A stretch of DNA of 12,130 bases from Alphaproteobacteria bacterium (GTDB lineage Bacteria; Pseudomonadota; Alphaproteobacteria; Rhodobacterales; Rhodobacteraceae): contig JAJRUE010000081.1 of NCBI GenBank assembly GCA_024277955.1, forward strand, positions 1 through 12,130. The letters run 5' to 3'. The notes under the pieces are model-generated. The model was not told the DNA's origin. It made no database searches and worked only from the letters and a program-made list of their open reading frames with translations. Below are positions 6,804-12,130 of the stretch, one piece after another. The stretch's first letter is position 1. Each line of letters opens with the position of its first letter. Position numbers and translations under genes: made by a program.

Positions 6804-7505
6804 TTACTCCTTCTCGGCTGCCAGCCTGGCGGCCTGTTCGACCCAGCCTTCACGTTCGATCCGGCCCTTGAACGACAGCTTTTCGTCCATATCAGCAATG
6901 TCGGCTTCTTTCCAGCCGGCGATTTGCGCGAACGTGGTGACGCCAGCTTCGTGCAGCTTCTTTTCCAGCGCCGGGCCGACGCCCGACAGTTTCTTCAGAT
7001 CGTCCGCGCCGGCGGCCTTGGCGGCGGCCTTTTTGGCGGGCGCCTTCTTGGGCGCAGCCTTGGTTTCGGCTTTGGCTTCGGCCTTGTCAGCCTTGGGCGC
7101 GGCCTTCTTGGCGGCCTTTTTCGCTGGCTTGGCAGCGGCCACGGCGGCGGCGGAAACCGAACCGGCCCCCACGGCGGCCTTGACGCCGGACTTGTCACCG
7201 CCACTCGCCAGAATGTCGGTGATGCGCAGCAGCGTCAGCTGCTGGCGGTGGCCCTTGGTGCGCTTCGAGCTGTGCTTGCGCCGGCGCTTGACGAAATGGA
7301 TGACCTTTTCGCCCTTGATCTGGTCGATCACCTCGGCCTGCACGGCGGCACCTTCGACGGTGGGCGTGCCGACGGTGGTGCCGACCATGAGAATCTCGTT
7401 GAACTGAACCTTTTCGCCGGCGTCAGCTGCGAGCTTTTCAACGCGGAGCACATCGCCGCTTTGAACCCGATACTGCTTGCCACCGGTCTTGAGGACCGCA
7501 AACAT
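6804..7505 (-). CDS. rplU: 50S ribosomal protein L21 with C-terminal helix-hairpin-helix extension
   Basis: Residues 1-103 are a complete L21 (MFAVLKTGGKQYRV start; VIHFVKRRRKHSSKRTKGHRQ region), a 23S-rRNA-binding protein of the large subunit. Ordinary L21 ends near there. This one continues to 233 residues: an Ala/Lys-rich, probably disordered linker (about 104-166, repeats of AKKAAPK type), then a helix-hairpin-helix module at 168-230 (DDLKKLSGVGPALEKKLHEAGVT, then FKGRIEREGWVEQAARLA). From memory, similar tails occur on L21 and on NuoE in Rhodobacterales and related groups. The role of the tail is unknown; added nucleic-acid contact is a reasonable guess. The start ATG has AAGGA seven bases upstream. 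A promoter lies at 7642-7670. Confidence 0.97.
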   Translation of the reverse strand: MFAVLKTGGKQYRVQSGDVLRVEKLAADAGEKVQFNEILMVGTTVGTPTVEGAAVQAEVIDQIKGEKVIHFVKRRRKHSSKRTKGHRQQLTLLRITDILASGGDKSGVKAAVGAGSVSAAAVAAAKPAKKAAKKAAPKADKAEAKAETKAAPKKAPAKKAAAKAAGADDLKKLSGVGPALEKKLHEAGVTTFAQIAGWKEADIADMDEKLSFKGRIEREGWVEQAARLAAEKE

Positions 7506-7641
7506 CTGCTATTCCTTCACTTTTTCGCGTCCTTCGGCCCCGGTTGCCCGGCGTTCACGGCCCCTGCCGCCTCGAACTGCGCGCCCTTCAAGGAGCGATA
7601 TTGAAAATCACCCGAAAACACGACGCCTTCGGGAAGTGCGG

Positions 7642-7670
7642 CTTATCCGGGAAACCGGGCCGCAAGTCAA
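7642..7670 (-). promoter_or_regulatory. Promoter of rplU-rpmA
   Basis: On the minus strand TTGACT (-35) and GATAAG (-10) are separated by exactly 17 bases. The predicted start of transcription near 7635 leaves a leader of about 130 bases before the rplU ATG. A leader this long could carry autoregulation, but no specific structure could be assigned. The remainder of the 7506-7774 gap shows no gene. Confidence 0.7.
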
Positions 7671-7774
7671 GATGCAAAAGCGCGCGAAAAACCGCCCCGA
7701 TGAACCGCCCGCGTGGCCGCTGGCCCCCTCGCCCCGCACCCGGACCGGCGCCCGGACCCGCGACCACGGCCCGA

Positions 7775-8641
7775 TCACAAGTCGTCGCTGGTCAGCACCC
7801 GCGCCGCCGCCCGGCCAAGCCCCGCCGAAATATCGTCGAACATCGCGTCGAACCCGGCGAAAAGCGCCGCGTTCAGCTGCTGGCCTTCCGGGGTCAGGCT
7901 GATTTCGGTATAGGCGCGCAGCTCGTCGTCGCTCAGCGGCGAATAGGCCAGCCAGAGAAACCGGAACAGCCATTTGCGCGTGTCTTCGCGGATCGCGTCT
8001 TCTTCCCTGGCAACGTCGCGCAGGATGTCCACTTCGCTGCGCGGGGTCTCATAGGCGCCGCCGTCCTGCAGCCCCTGGTAAAAGGCGAAATCCGAATTCA
8101 GCGTGCCGCTCACGTTCATCTCGATCAGGTCGTTGGCGTCGATGAATTCGCTCAGCAAGGCGATGCGCGGGTCGTCTTCGGCCAGCAGCCGGTCCACATG
8201 CTCGGCGTTGGCCTGCTCGACATCGGGGTCGATCAGGGCGCGCCGGGCCGACAGTTCCAGCCCGACGACGCGCACCCCCAGGGGGCTTTCGAAAAACCCC
8301 AGCAGCGGCCGCAGATCGGCCCCCGCCAGGGTCGCGGCAAAGCCCTGCATCACCGCGTCCAGCATCGCCTGTTCATCGTATAGCCGCGACACCGCCGCCC
8401 GCCAGCCCTCGCCGCCGCGCCCCGGAAACATCGACTGTTCCAGTTCGCGCCCGTAGATCAGCCCTTCGTCGCGCATCAGCGCCACGGTTTCTTCCAGCCT
8501 GAGCGCCTCGGCCAGCCGCACCACGTCGGCGCCGATTTCCGGCCCGGCGACGACCTGGGCGCGCAACGGCAGGGCCAGCAGCACGAAGACCGCGGCCAAA
8601 GACGCCACCAGGGGCGCAACGAAGGCGAAAAATTTTTGCAT
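7775..8641 (-). CDS. Exported DUF2059-type protein
   Basis: A 288-residue protein of unknown function with a signal peptide: hydrophobic stretch at about 4-26 ending PLRA|QVV, so it is probably periplasmic. The remainder is mostly helical and acidic. Residues 109-134 (LRPLLGFFESPLGVRVVGLELS) match the pattern of DUF2059, with an aromatic pair followed by SPLG. A second related segment appears at 236-265 (LSDDELRAYTEISLTPEGQQL), so the protein may hold two copies of the motif. The start ATG has AGGAG seven bases upstream. It is transcribed away from the tRNA gene and toward rplU, and no clear terminator separates it from rplU. A molecular role is not known. Confidence 0.85.
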   Translation of the reverse strand: MQKFFAFVAPLVASLAAVFVLLALPLRAQVVAGPEIGADVVRLAEALRLEETVALMRDEGLIYGRELEQSMFPGRGGEGWRAAVSRLYDEQAMLDAVMQGFAATLAGADLRPLLGFFESPLGVRVVGLELSARRALIDPDVEQANAEHVDRLLAEDDPRIALLSEFIDANDLIEMNVSGTLNSDFAFYQGLQDGGAYETPRSEVDILRDVAREEDAIREDTRKWLFRFLWLAYSPLSDDELRAYTEISLTPEGQQLNAALFAGFDAMFDDISAGLGRAAARVLTSDDL

Positions 8642-8741
8642 GGGCGGGCTCCTGTCGCTTTGCAGGCGAAGCTAGCGGCTTCGCCGGCCCGTTCCAACCC
8701 CGGCACGGCGGCGGCGGTGGCCATGGGCGGCAAATTTCCTA

Positions 8742-8770
8742 TTGTGCCCGCGATTGGCTTTTCGTAGATA
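8742..8770 (+). promoter_or_regulatory. Probable promoter of the tRNA-Ser gene
   Basis: TTGTGC and TAGATA are separated by 17 bases, and the -10 ends 27 bases before the mature tRNA start. This would give a short 5' leader of about 20 bases for RNase P to remove. The match is moderate. Confidence 0.5.
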
Positions 8771-8797
8771 CGCGCCTGTTCGACGCGAACCAAGCGC

Positions 8798-8887
8798 GGA
8801 GAGGTGCCGGAGTGGTCGAACGGGGCGGTCTCGAAAACCGTTGATCCTTCACGGGATCCCAGGGTTCGAATCCCTGTCTCTCCGCCA
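8798..8887 (+). tRNA. tRNA-Ser (anticodon CGA)
   Basis: Ninety bases fold as a class II tRNA. The acceptor stem is GGAGAGG/TCTCTCC (last pair G-U), the discriminator is G, and CCA is encoded (8885-8887). The anticodon stem GCGGT/ACCGT encloses the loop CTCGAAA, giving anticodon CGA at 8832-8834, which reads UCG. The long variable arm with GATCC/GGATC pairing is typical of serine tRNA. The T arm is CAGGG-TTCGAAT-CCCTG. Confidence 0.97.
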
Positions 8888-9053
8888 CACCACGCAACGC
8901 AGTGGACTCCGGGGCCGAAAACCGCCAAGGCGCGCGGCCCGACCGGGCAGGCGATGGCGCAAGAGGCATGTCGAAATGCGGCGCCCCACAGCGATTGATC
9001 GGGCTTCCGGCGCCGCGCAACAGCCAGCTGAGCCCCAAACACCACCGCGCTTG

Positions 9054-9069
9054 AAACCTGTCCAGGTTT
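9054..9069. promoter_or_regulatory. Perfect palindrome, candidate operator
   Basis: AAACCTG and CAGGTTT form a perfect inverted repeat with a 2-base spacer, 120 bases upstream of the metallopeptidase-like ATG. It overlaps TTGAAA (9051-9056), a -35-like hexamer, although no good -10 was found at the right distance. The size and symmetry fit a dimeric repressor or MerR-type site. No partner regulator can be assigned. Confidence 0.4.
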
Positions 9070-9120
9070 ACATGTCACTTGCAAGATCAGCCCGGATCGC
9101 CGAACATCAAAGCCATTATC

Positions 9121-9144
9121 GGTGGTGGGCCGATTGCCCCCACC
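9121..9144 (+). other. Hairpin in the leader of the metallopeptidase-like gene
   Basis: GGTGGTGGGC pairs with GCCCCCACC (nine pairs with one bulged T) across a 5-base loop, ending 45 bases before the ATG. It is followed by TTCCATTTG, a poor U-tract. It may be a weak terminator for transcription coming from the tRNA, or a leader structure of the downstream unit. Confidence 0.4.
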
Positions 9145-9189
9145 TTCCATTTGAATCGCATGCGTTCCGTTTTATTGGAAGGTTTTGAG

Positions 9190-9840
9190 ATGCCAGACAC
9201 GCAAACCAAGCCGAAGACCGTCAATTTCACCAAAAAGACAAAACGGATGAATTTTCACGTGCTCGGGGACAGACGGATGATACTGGTCCGGCAGTACTGG
9301 AAATACAATTATTCGGAAAAGAAGGGCGCCTCGAAATGGACGTCCAAGGAAAAAAAGGCCTTTCACAAGAATATCGAAAAGGTCATCCGAGCTGCCTGGG
9401 GCGGCAAGTTCGTTCTTGATGTGGACGGAGATTCCGACTTTGCAAAGTACTATGACAAAAAGCCTTTTTCGGTGAAATTCGATATCGACCCCAAGAATTC
9501 CGGCGCGCACTGGACGATCCAGGCAATCAAGATACCCAAAGGCGGCTTCAGCCGGTCCTGGGTCAACTGGGGCAAACAGACAATTCAGCTCGACACCGAA
9601 GACATGGTCGAGGTCAACAAGGGGGGAGGCACCGGCGTGACCCAGTCGGGCGCGGCGCATGAGTTCGGCCACACGATCAAGAGCCCCGATGAATACATTG
9701 GCATCACGTTTCACCGCTTCCAGAAGAAATCGATCATGCACAGCGGGATGAAAATCAAGAAACGGCACGCGAAATACCTGGTGGATCAGCTCAACAAGAT
9801 GATTCCCGGCACCAAGTTCAAGGTGACCAAGGTGAAATGA
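9190..9840 (+). CDS. Metzincin-like HEXXH protein of unknown family
   Basis: A 216-residue Lys-rich protein that I cannot assign to a named family. Residues 157-161 are HEFGH, the zinc site of zincin peptidases, and Asp167 falls at the position of the third ligand in metzincins, as in snapalysin-type HEXXHXXGXXD (here Lys replaces the usual Gly). SIM (181-183) fits a Met-turn 15 residues further on. The alternative third ligand is Glu168. Upstream, residues 50-110 look like an alpha/beta region (WTSKEKKAFHKNIEKVIRA). No signal peptide or membrane segment is visible. ATG at 9190 has GGAAGG seven bases upstream; the longer frame from 9079 lacks a ribosome site. GC is far below the surroundings (two 60-base lines counted at 42-43%), suggesting transfer. 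It overlaps the next gene by ATGA. Confidence 0.75.
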   Translation: MPDTQTKPKTVNFTKKTKRMNFHVLGDRRMILVRQYWKYNYSEKKGASKWTSKEKKAFHKNIEKVIRAAWGGKFVLDVDGDSDFAKYYDKKPFSVKFDIDPKNSGAHWTIQAIKIPKGGFSRSWVNWGKQTIQLDTEDMVEVNKGGGTGVTQSGAAHEFGHTIKSPDEYIGITFHRFQKKSIMHSGMKIKKRHAKYLVDQLNKMIPGTKFKVTKVK

Positions 9841-10226
9841 TGCCGAAAGTCGTTCGCACAATTCTGTTTCTGATTTGCTCTGCCGGTTTTCTGGCCCAGT
9901 GCAATCAAACCGAGGAAAATCTCATGCCCAACGAATTAGCCCGGAACTACACGGCCAAGGCCGACGATACCTACGAAAACGTCATCGCGGTGCTCGGCGC
10001 TCCCGACGTTCTGGAACGGTTCAGGATGAGGCGCGGATTGAAAGAGTTTCGGATCGAGCTTCGAAACTTCTTCACGGATTCGGAGCTGGACGACAACGCC
10101 CCGATGATACGGGAAGCCACCTGGAAACTGTCGGCAGACGAAAACTACACCATCTGGTTTGTCGAAAAAGGTGACACGGCCACCGTGCTGGATCAGTTTC
10201 GCTGGTCGCCGGGAATGGAATTTTAG
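9837..10226 (+). CDS. Small putative lipoprotein, partner of the metallopeptidase-like gene
   Basis: A 129-residue protein of unknown function. The N-terminus is a basic-hydrophobic export signal (KVVRTILFLICSAGFLA) ending at LAQC with Cys22, which resembles a lipobox although Gln before Cys is unusual. It is therefore probably a lipoprotein, or else a periplasmic protein cleaved nearby. The mature part has ENVIAVLGAPD (47-57) and a beta-rich end (REATWKLSADENYTIWFVEKGD), loosely recalling BamE/SmpA-like small lipoproteins; this is a weak resemblance only. The ATG at 9837 overlaps the upstream stop as ATGA. A second ATG at 9840 has better spacing from AAGG and may be the real start. Lower GC is shared with the preceding gene. 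Coupled export-tagged partners suggest an enzyme-inhibitor or effector-immunity pair, which is inference. Confidence 0.75.
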   Translation: MMPKVVRTILFLICSAGFLAQCNQTEENLMPNELARNYTAKADDTYENVIAVLGAPDVLERFRMRRGLKEFRIELRNFFTDSELDDNAPMIREATWKLSADENYTIWFVEKGDTATVLDQFRWSPGMEF

Positions 10227-10294
10227 GCGCCGGACCCATTGATCCTGTGCCGCCGGTTTGCGTTCAGGTGCGGGCCAGCGCGCCGGCGAAGCAG

Positions 10295-10323
10295 TAGACC
10301 CACTTGTAACGATCCACTATCAT
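10295..10323 (+). promoter_or_regulatory. Candidate promoter of the PhnD-LuxR regulator gene
   Basis: TAGACC and TATCAT are separated by 17 bases; the -10 differs from consensus at one base and the -35 at two. Transcription would start near 10330, about 24 bases before the chosen ATG. Confidence 0.5.
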
Positions 10324-10338
10324 CGCCCGAGAACAACG

Positions 10339-10364
10339 CGATGGGGCAAGCCGATGGGGCAAGC
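10339..10364 (+). repeat. 13-bp tandem duplication spanning the start codon
   Basis: CGATGGGGCAAGC occurs twice head to tail (10339-10351 and 10352-10364). Each copy carries an ATG (10341 and 10354) in different frames because 13 is not a multiple of three. The GGGG of the first copy sits seven bases before the second ATG and can act as its ribosome site. Confidence 0.85.
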
Positions 10365-11886
10365 GCGGCGCTGGCGACTATTCATCGTGGCGACCGGATT
10401 GGCGGCAGCGCTGGCCGCGGGCCTGGCCCCTGCCCCGGGCCGGGCGCAGACATTTGCCCAGACCTCGGATCAGACCCCTGCCCCTGTTCAGCCCCCCGTT
10501 CAAAACCCCGTTCAAAACCCCGCCCAAAACCCCAACCAGTCCCCCGCCCCGCAGACCGCGCCAACCGACGCCGGGCCGCGCGCCGCCGACCAGCCGGTCG
10601 CGGTGCACACCGAACGGCCCCGCGTCGCCCATGTGGGCGTGCTCGCCTTTCGCGGCGCCGAACTGGCGCGGGCGCGCTGGCAGCCGCTGGCCGACTACCT
10701 GGGGGCAAGCGTTGACGGCTGGGATTTTGTCCTGGTGCCGGTGACGCTGGTCTCGGCCCCCGAAAAGATCGAGAGCAAGCAGATTGACTTCCTGATCACC
10801 AACCCCGGCCATTACGTGACCCTTGCCGACCAGCTCGCGCTCAGCGTGCTGGCGACGCGCGAACGCCGGGTGGGGGGCGCGGGGCTGCTGCGCTACGGCT
10901 CGGCGATCTTCTGCCGGCGCGACGCGGGCATCACCTCGCTGGCCGATCTGCGCGGCAAGCGGCTGGCGGCGGTCAGCCCCGACGCCTTTGGCGGCTTCCA
11001 GCTGGCCTGGCACGAATTCCGCCGCCAGCAGATCGACCCGTTCACCGATCTGGCCTCGATCCGCTTCATGGGGTTCCCGCAGGACGCCATCGTCGCGGCG
11101 GTGGCCAGCGGCGAGGTCGACGCCGGCGTGGTGCGCGCCGGGCTGCTGGAAAACCTTGCCGCCGAAAACCGCATCCGGCTGCAGGATTTCCGGGTGCTGC
11201 AGGACAACAGCCAGCCGAGCTACCCCTACAAGACCAGCGGCGCGCTTTATCCGGAATGGCCGTTCACCGCGCTGCCGGGCATCGACAAGCGGCTGCGCGA
11301 ACAGGTGACGCGCGCGCTGCTGGACACCCAGCTGGGCGAGGTCGCGCAGCGCTTCGGGTTGCGCGACCTGTGGTCGGCGCCGCTGTCCTATGAAAGCGTG
11401 CGCGCGCTGGTGCGCGATTTCCAGGCGCGCGACGGGCGCGACGGCGGGCGGGTTTCGTGGATCGCCACGCCGGCGGCCGGGCTTGGTCTGGGGCTGGCGG
11501 CGGCGATGACGGTTCTGCTGGCCTCGATCATGCTGCGCCGGCGCGCGCCCGTGCCGGTGGCCGCCGCGCACGCCCCCGGCGCGACGCCAGCCGCGCCCGA
11601 GCCTGCCGCACACCAGCCCGAAACCACCGCCCCTCCGGAAGACCTCGCGCGTTTTCAAAGCCTTACCAAGCGCGAGCGCGAGGTTCTTTCGCTGATTTGC
11701 GTTGGCAAGAGTTCCCGCGACATCGCCGATGCGCTGGGAATCAGCCCGAAAACCGTCGAATATCACCGCTCCAACCTGCTGCAGAAATCCGGGGCGAAAA
11801 CCTCGGCCCATCTGGTGCAGCTGGTGACCCGGCTGGAACACGACCTGGGGTTTTCCCTAGGGGATTTCGCCCATAATCACGAGTAA
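10354..11886 (+). CDS. Transmembrane regulator: periplasmic PhnD/TtrS-like sensor fused to LuxR-type HTH
   Basis: A 510-residue one-protein sensor-regulator. In order: basic start and hydrophobic export segment (1-31, PGRA|QT); Pro/Gln repeat linker (about 33-88); PhnD-type ligand-binding domain (about 90-345) with DFLITNPGHYV (145-155), LRGKRLAAVSPDAFGGFQ (199-216), GEVDAGVVRAGLLE (253-266) and LYPEWPF (298-304), features I recognise from the sensor part of the tetrathionate kinase TtrS; a transmembrane helix (about 369-394) followed by RRR; an Ala/Pro linker; and a GerE/LuxR helix-turn-helix (436-492, LTKREREVLSLICVGKSSRDIADALGISPKTVEYH, split by family motifs). No kinase or receiver domain is present. 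The topology places the sensor outside and the DNA-binding part in the cytoplasm. The open frame reaches a TTG at 10258, but that extension lacks export features. The gene directly downstream is a likely target. Confidence 0.88.
   Translation: MGQARRWRLFIVATGLAAALAAGLAPAPGRAQTFAQTSDQTPAPVQPPVQNPVQNPAQNPNQSPAPQTAPTDAGPRAADQPVAVHTERPRVAHVGVLAFRGAELARARWQPLADYLGASVDGWDFVLVPVTLVSAPEKIESKQIDFLITNPGHYVTLADQLALSVLATRERRVGGAGLLRYGSAIFCRRDAGITSLADLRGKRLAAVSPDAFGGFQLAWHEFRRQQIDPFTDLASIRFMGFPQDAIVAAVASGEVDAGVVRAGLLENLAAENRIRLQDFRVLQDNSQPSYPYKTSGALYPEWPFTALPGIDKRLREQVTRALLDTQLGEVAQRFGLRDLWSAPLSYESVRALVRDFQARDGRDGGRVSWIATPAAGLGLGLAAAMTVLLASIMLRRRAPVPVAAAHAPGATPAAPEPAAHQPETTAPPEDLARFQSLTKREREVLSLICVGKSSRDIADALGISPKTVEYHRSNLLQKSGAKTSAHLVQLVTRLEHDLGFSLGDFAHNHE
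10483..10542 (+). repeat. 12-bp coding tandem repeat (Pro-x-Gln-x linker)
   Basis: Five 12-base units encode PVQP, PVQN, PVQN, PAQN and PNQS (residues 44-63 of the regulator). The second and third units (10495-10518) are identical and the fourth differs slightly. It forms a flexible spacer between the export segment and the sensor domain, and its unit length preserves the frame if copy number changes. Confidence 0.85.
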
Positions 11887-11903
11887 ATCCGGGTTACGCC
11901 CAG

Positions 11904-11935
11904 CCCCCTGCCCATGCCAGCCTGAGGGCAAGGGG
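11904..11935. promoter_or_regulatory. Inverted repeat upstream of the exported-protein gene
   Basis: CCCCCTGCCC and GGGCAAGGGG form ten pairs with one mismatch around a 12-base loop, 18 bases after the regulator's stop codon and 60 bases before the next ATG. No U-run follows, so a simple terminator is unlikely. It is a candidate operator for the LuxR-type regulator just upstream, or a leader hairpin. Confidence 0.4.
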
Positions 11936-11994
11936 AGGACTTGATCCGCCCCGTAAACAAGTGACGCCACAATGGCGCGCAGGGGAGTCGAAAC

Positions 11995-12130
11995 ATGAAT
12001 ATCGCAAGTCAGACCGCACGTATCGTGCGCCTGTCGGTGGCCGCCTTGGCCATCGGCGTCGCCGCAGGTCCGCTCAGCGCCGGCAGCGATAACGAGTTGA
12101 ACAAGGACTATCGCACCTTCATGGCCGACG
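11995..12130 (+). CDS. N-terminus of an exported protein (truncated by window end)
   Basis: Only 45 residues are in the window. The ATG follows GGGGAG at seven bases. The sequence starts with a typical signal peptide: MNIASQTARIVRLSV, a hydrophobic core AALAIGVAAGPLSAG, then SDNELNKDYRTFMAD. Cleavage is likely after LSA. The mature part is too short to identify. It lies 108 bases after the PhnD-LuxR regulator in the same direction, so it may be that regulator's target, perhaps a periplasmic enzyme or carrier for the sensed ligand. That link is inference. Confidence 0.75.
   Translation, partial: MNIASQTARIVRLSVAALAIGVAAGPLSAGSDNELNKDYRTFMAD

Larger units (their letters stand above)
8888..9189 (+). 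other. 302-base gene-free stretch between tRNA-Ser and the metallopeptidase-like gene
   Basis: No plausible gene was found here on either strand. GC content falls along the stretch toward the lower-GC genes that follow. It holds a 16-bp palindrome (9054-9069) and a hairpin (9121-9144), listed separately. No second copy of the tRNA 3' end and no integrase gene were seen. No strong U-tract terminator follows the tRNA. Confidence 0.6.

Noticed and set aside
7506..7774. Small plus-strand open frames in the gap between the DUF2059 gene and rplU
   Set aside because: They are Arg/Pro-rich with no ribosome sites or domains, and they cross the clear minus-strand rplU promoter.
8862..8887. Attachment-site duplication of the tRNA-Ser 3' end downstream
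   Set aside because: Scanning by eye found no second copy of the T-arm/acceptor sequence between 8888 and 12130.
9172..9861. 229-residue minus-strand open frame opposite the metallopeptidase-like gene
   Set aside because: The region is lower in GC, so this shadow deserved a look. However, the plus strand has a good ribosome site, the HEXXH and Met-turn motifs, and an ATGA coupling to the next gene; the minus frame shows none of these.
10483..10542. Possible CRISPR-like short repeat array
   Set aside because: The 12-bp units are contiguous, in frame and encode a Pro-x-Gln-x linker, with no spacers and no cas genes nearby.
10378..11841. Long minus-strand open frame opposite the PhnD-LuxR regulator
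   Set aside because: Its translation is Arg/Gly/Gln-rich without domains, while the plus strand encodes a coherent signal, sensor, membrane and HTH layout.

Overview
This is a high-GC chromosomal segment from an alphaproteobacterium, most likely a member of the Rhodobacterales/Rhodobacteraceae. The evidence is the gene order rplU-rpmA ... GNAT genes-obgE-proB-proA, an L21 protein with a long Ala/Lys-rich tail and a helix-hairpin-helix end, and the overall sequence style. Species cannot be named from the window.

Left part, minus strand (10-7670). Reading in the direction of transcription, a clear promoter (7642-7670) drives rplU and rpmA (ribosomal proteins L21 and L27), which end at a strong hairpin terminator (6466-6502). 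A LysE-type exporter gene starts about 20 bases beyond that terminator. It overlaps a GNAT acetyltransferase gene by ATGA, and that pair ends at a second terminator (5267-5293). Next come a GNAT gene carrying an in-frame 180-bp GC-rich insertion, a double-domain GNAT gene, obgE (ribosome-assembly GTPase), proB (glutamate 5-kinase) and proA (glutamate-5-semialdehyde dehydrogenase). The first four of these overlap by 4 to 13 bases and look like one transcription unit. ProB and ProA perform the first two steps of proline synthesis. L21, L27 and Obg all concern the 50S ribosomal subunit.

Middle (7775-8887). A minus-strand gene for an exported DUF2059-type protein lies divergent from a plus-strand tRNA-Ser(CGA) gene with encoded CCA.

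Right part, plus strand (8888-12130). A 302-base gene-free stretch with a 16-bp palindrome and a hairpin separates the tRNA from a two-gene unit of visibly lower GC (9190-10226). The unit encodes a metzincin-like protein (HEFGH, Asp six residues further on, and a SIM Met-turn) followed by a small putative lipoprotein overlapping by ATGA. I recognise neither as a named family, and this pair is the best candidate for an undescribed module. Next is a 510-residue membrane-spanning regulator: a signal/anchor segment, a Pro/Gln repeat linker, a periplasmic PhnD/TtrS-like binding domain, one transmembrane helix and a cytoplasmic LuxR-type helix-turn-helix. It may control the gene that follows, an exported protein of which only the first 45 residues are in the window.
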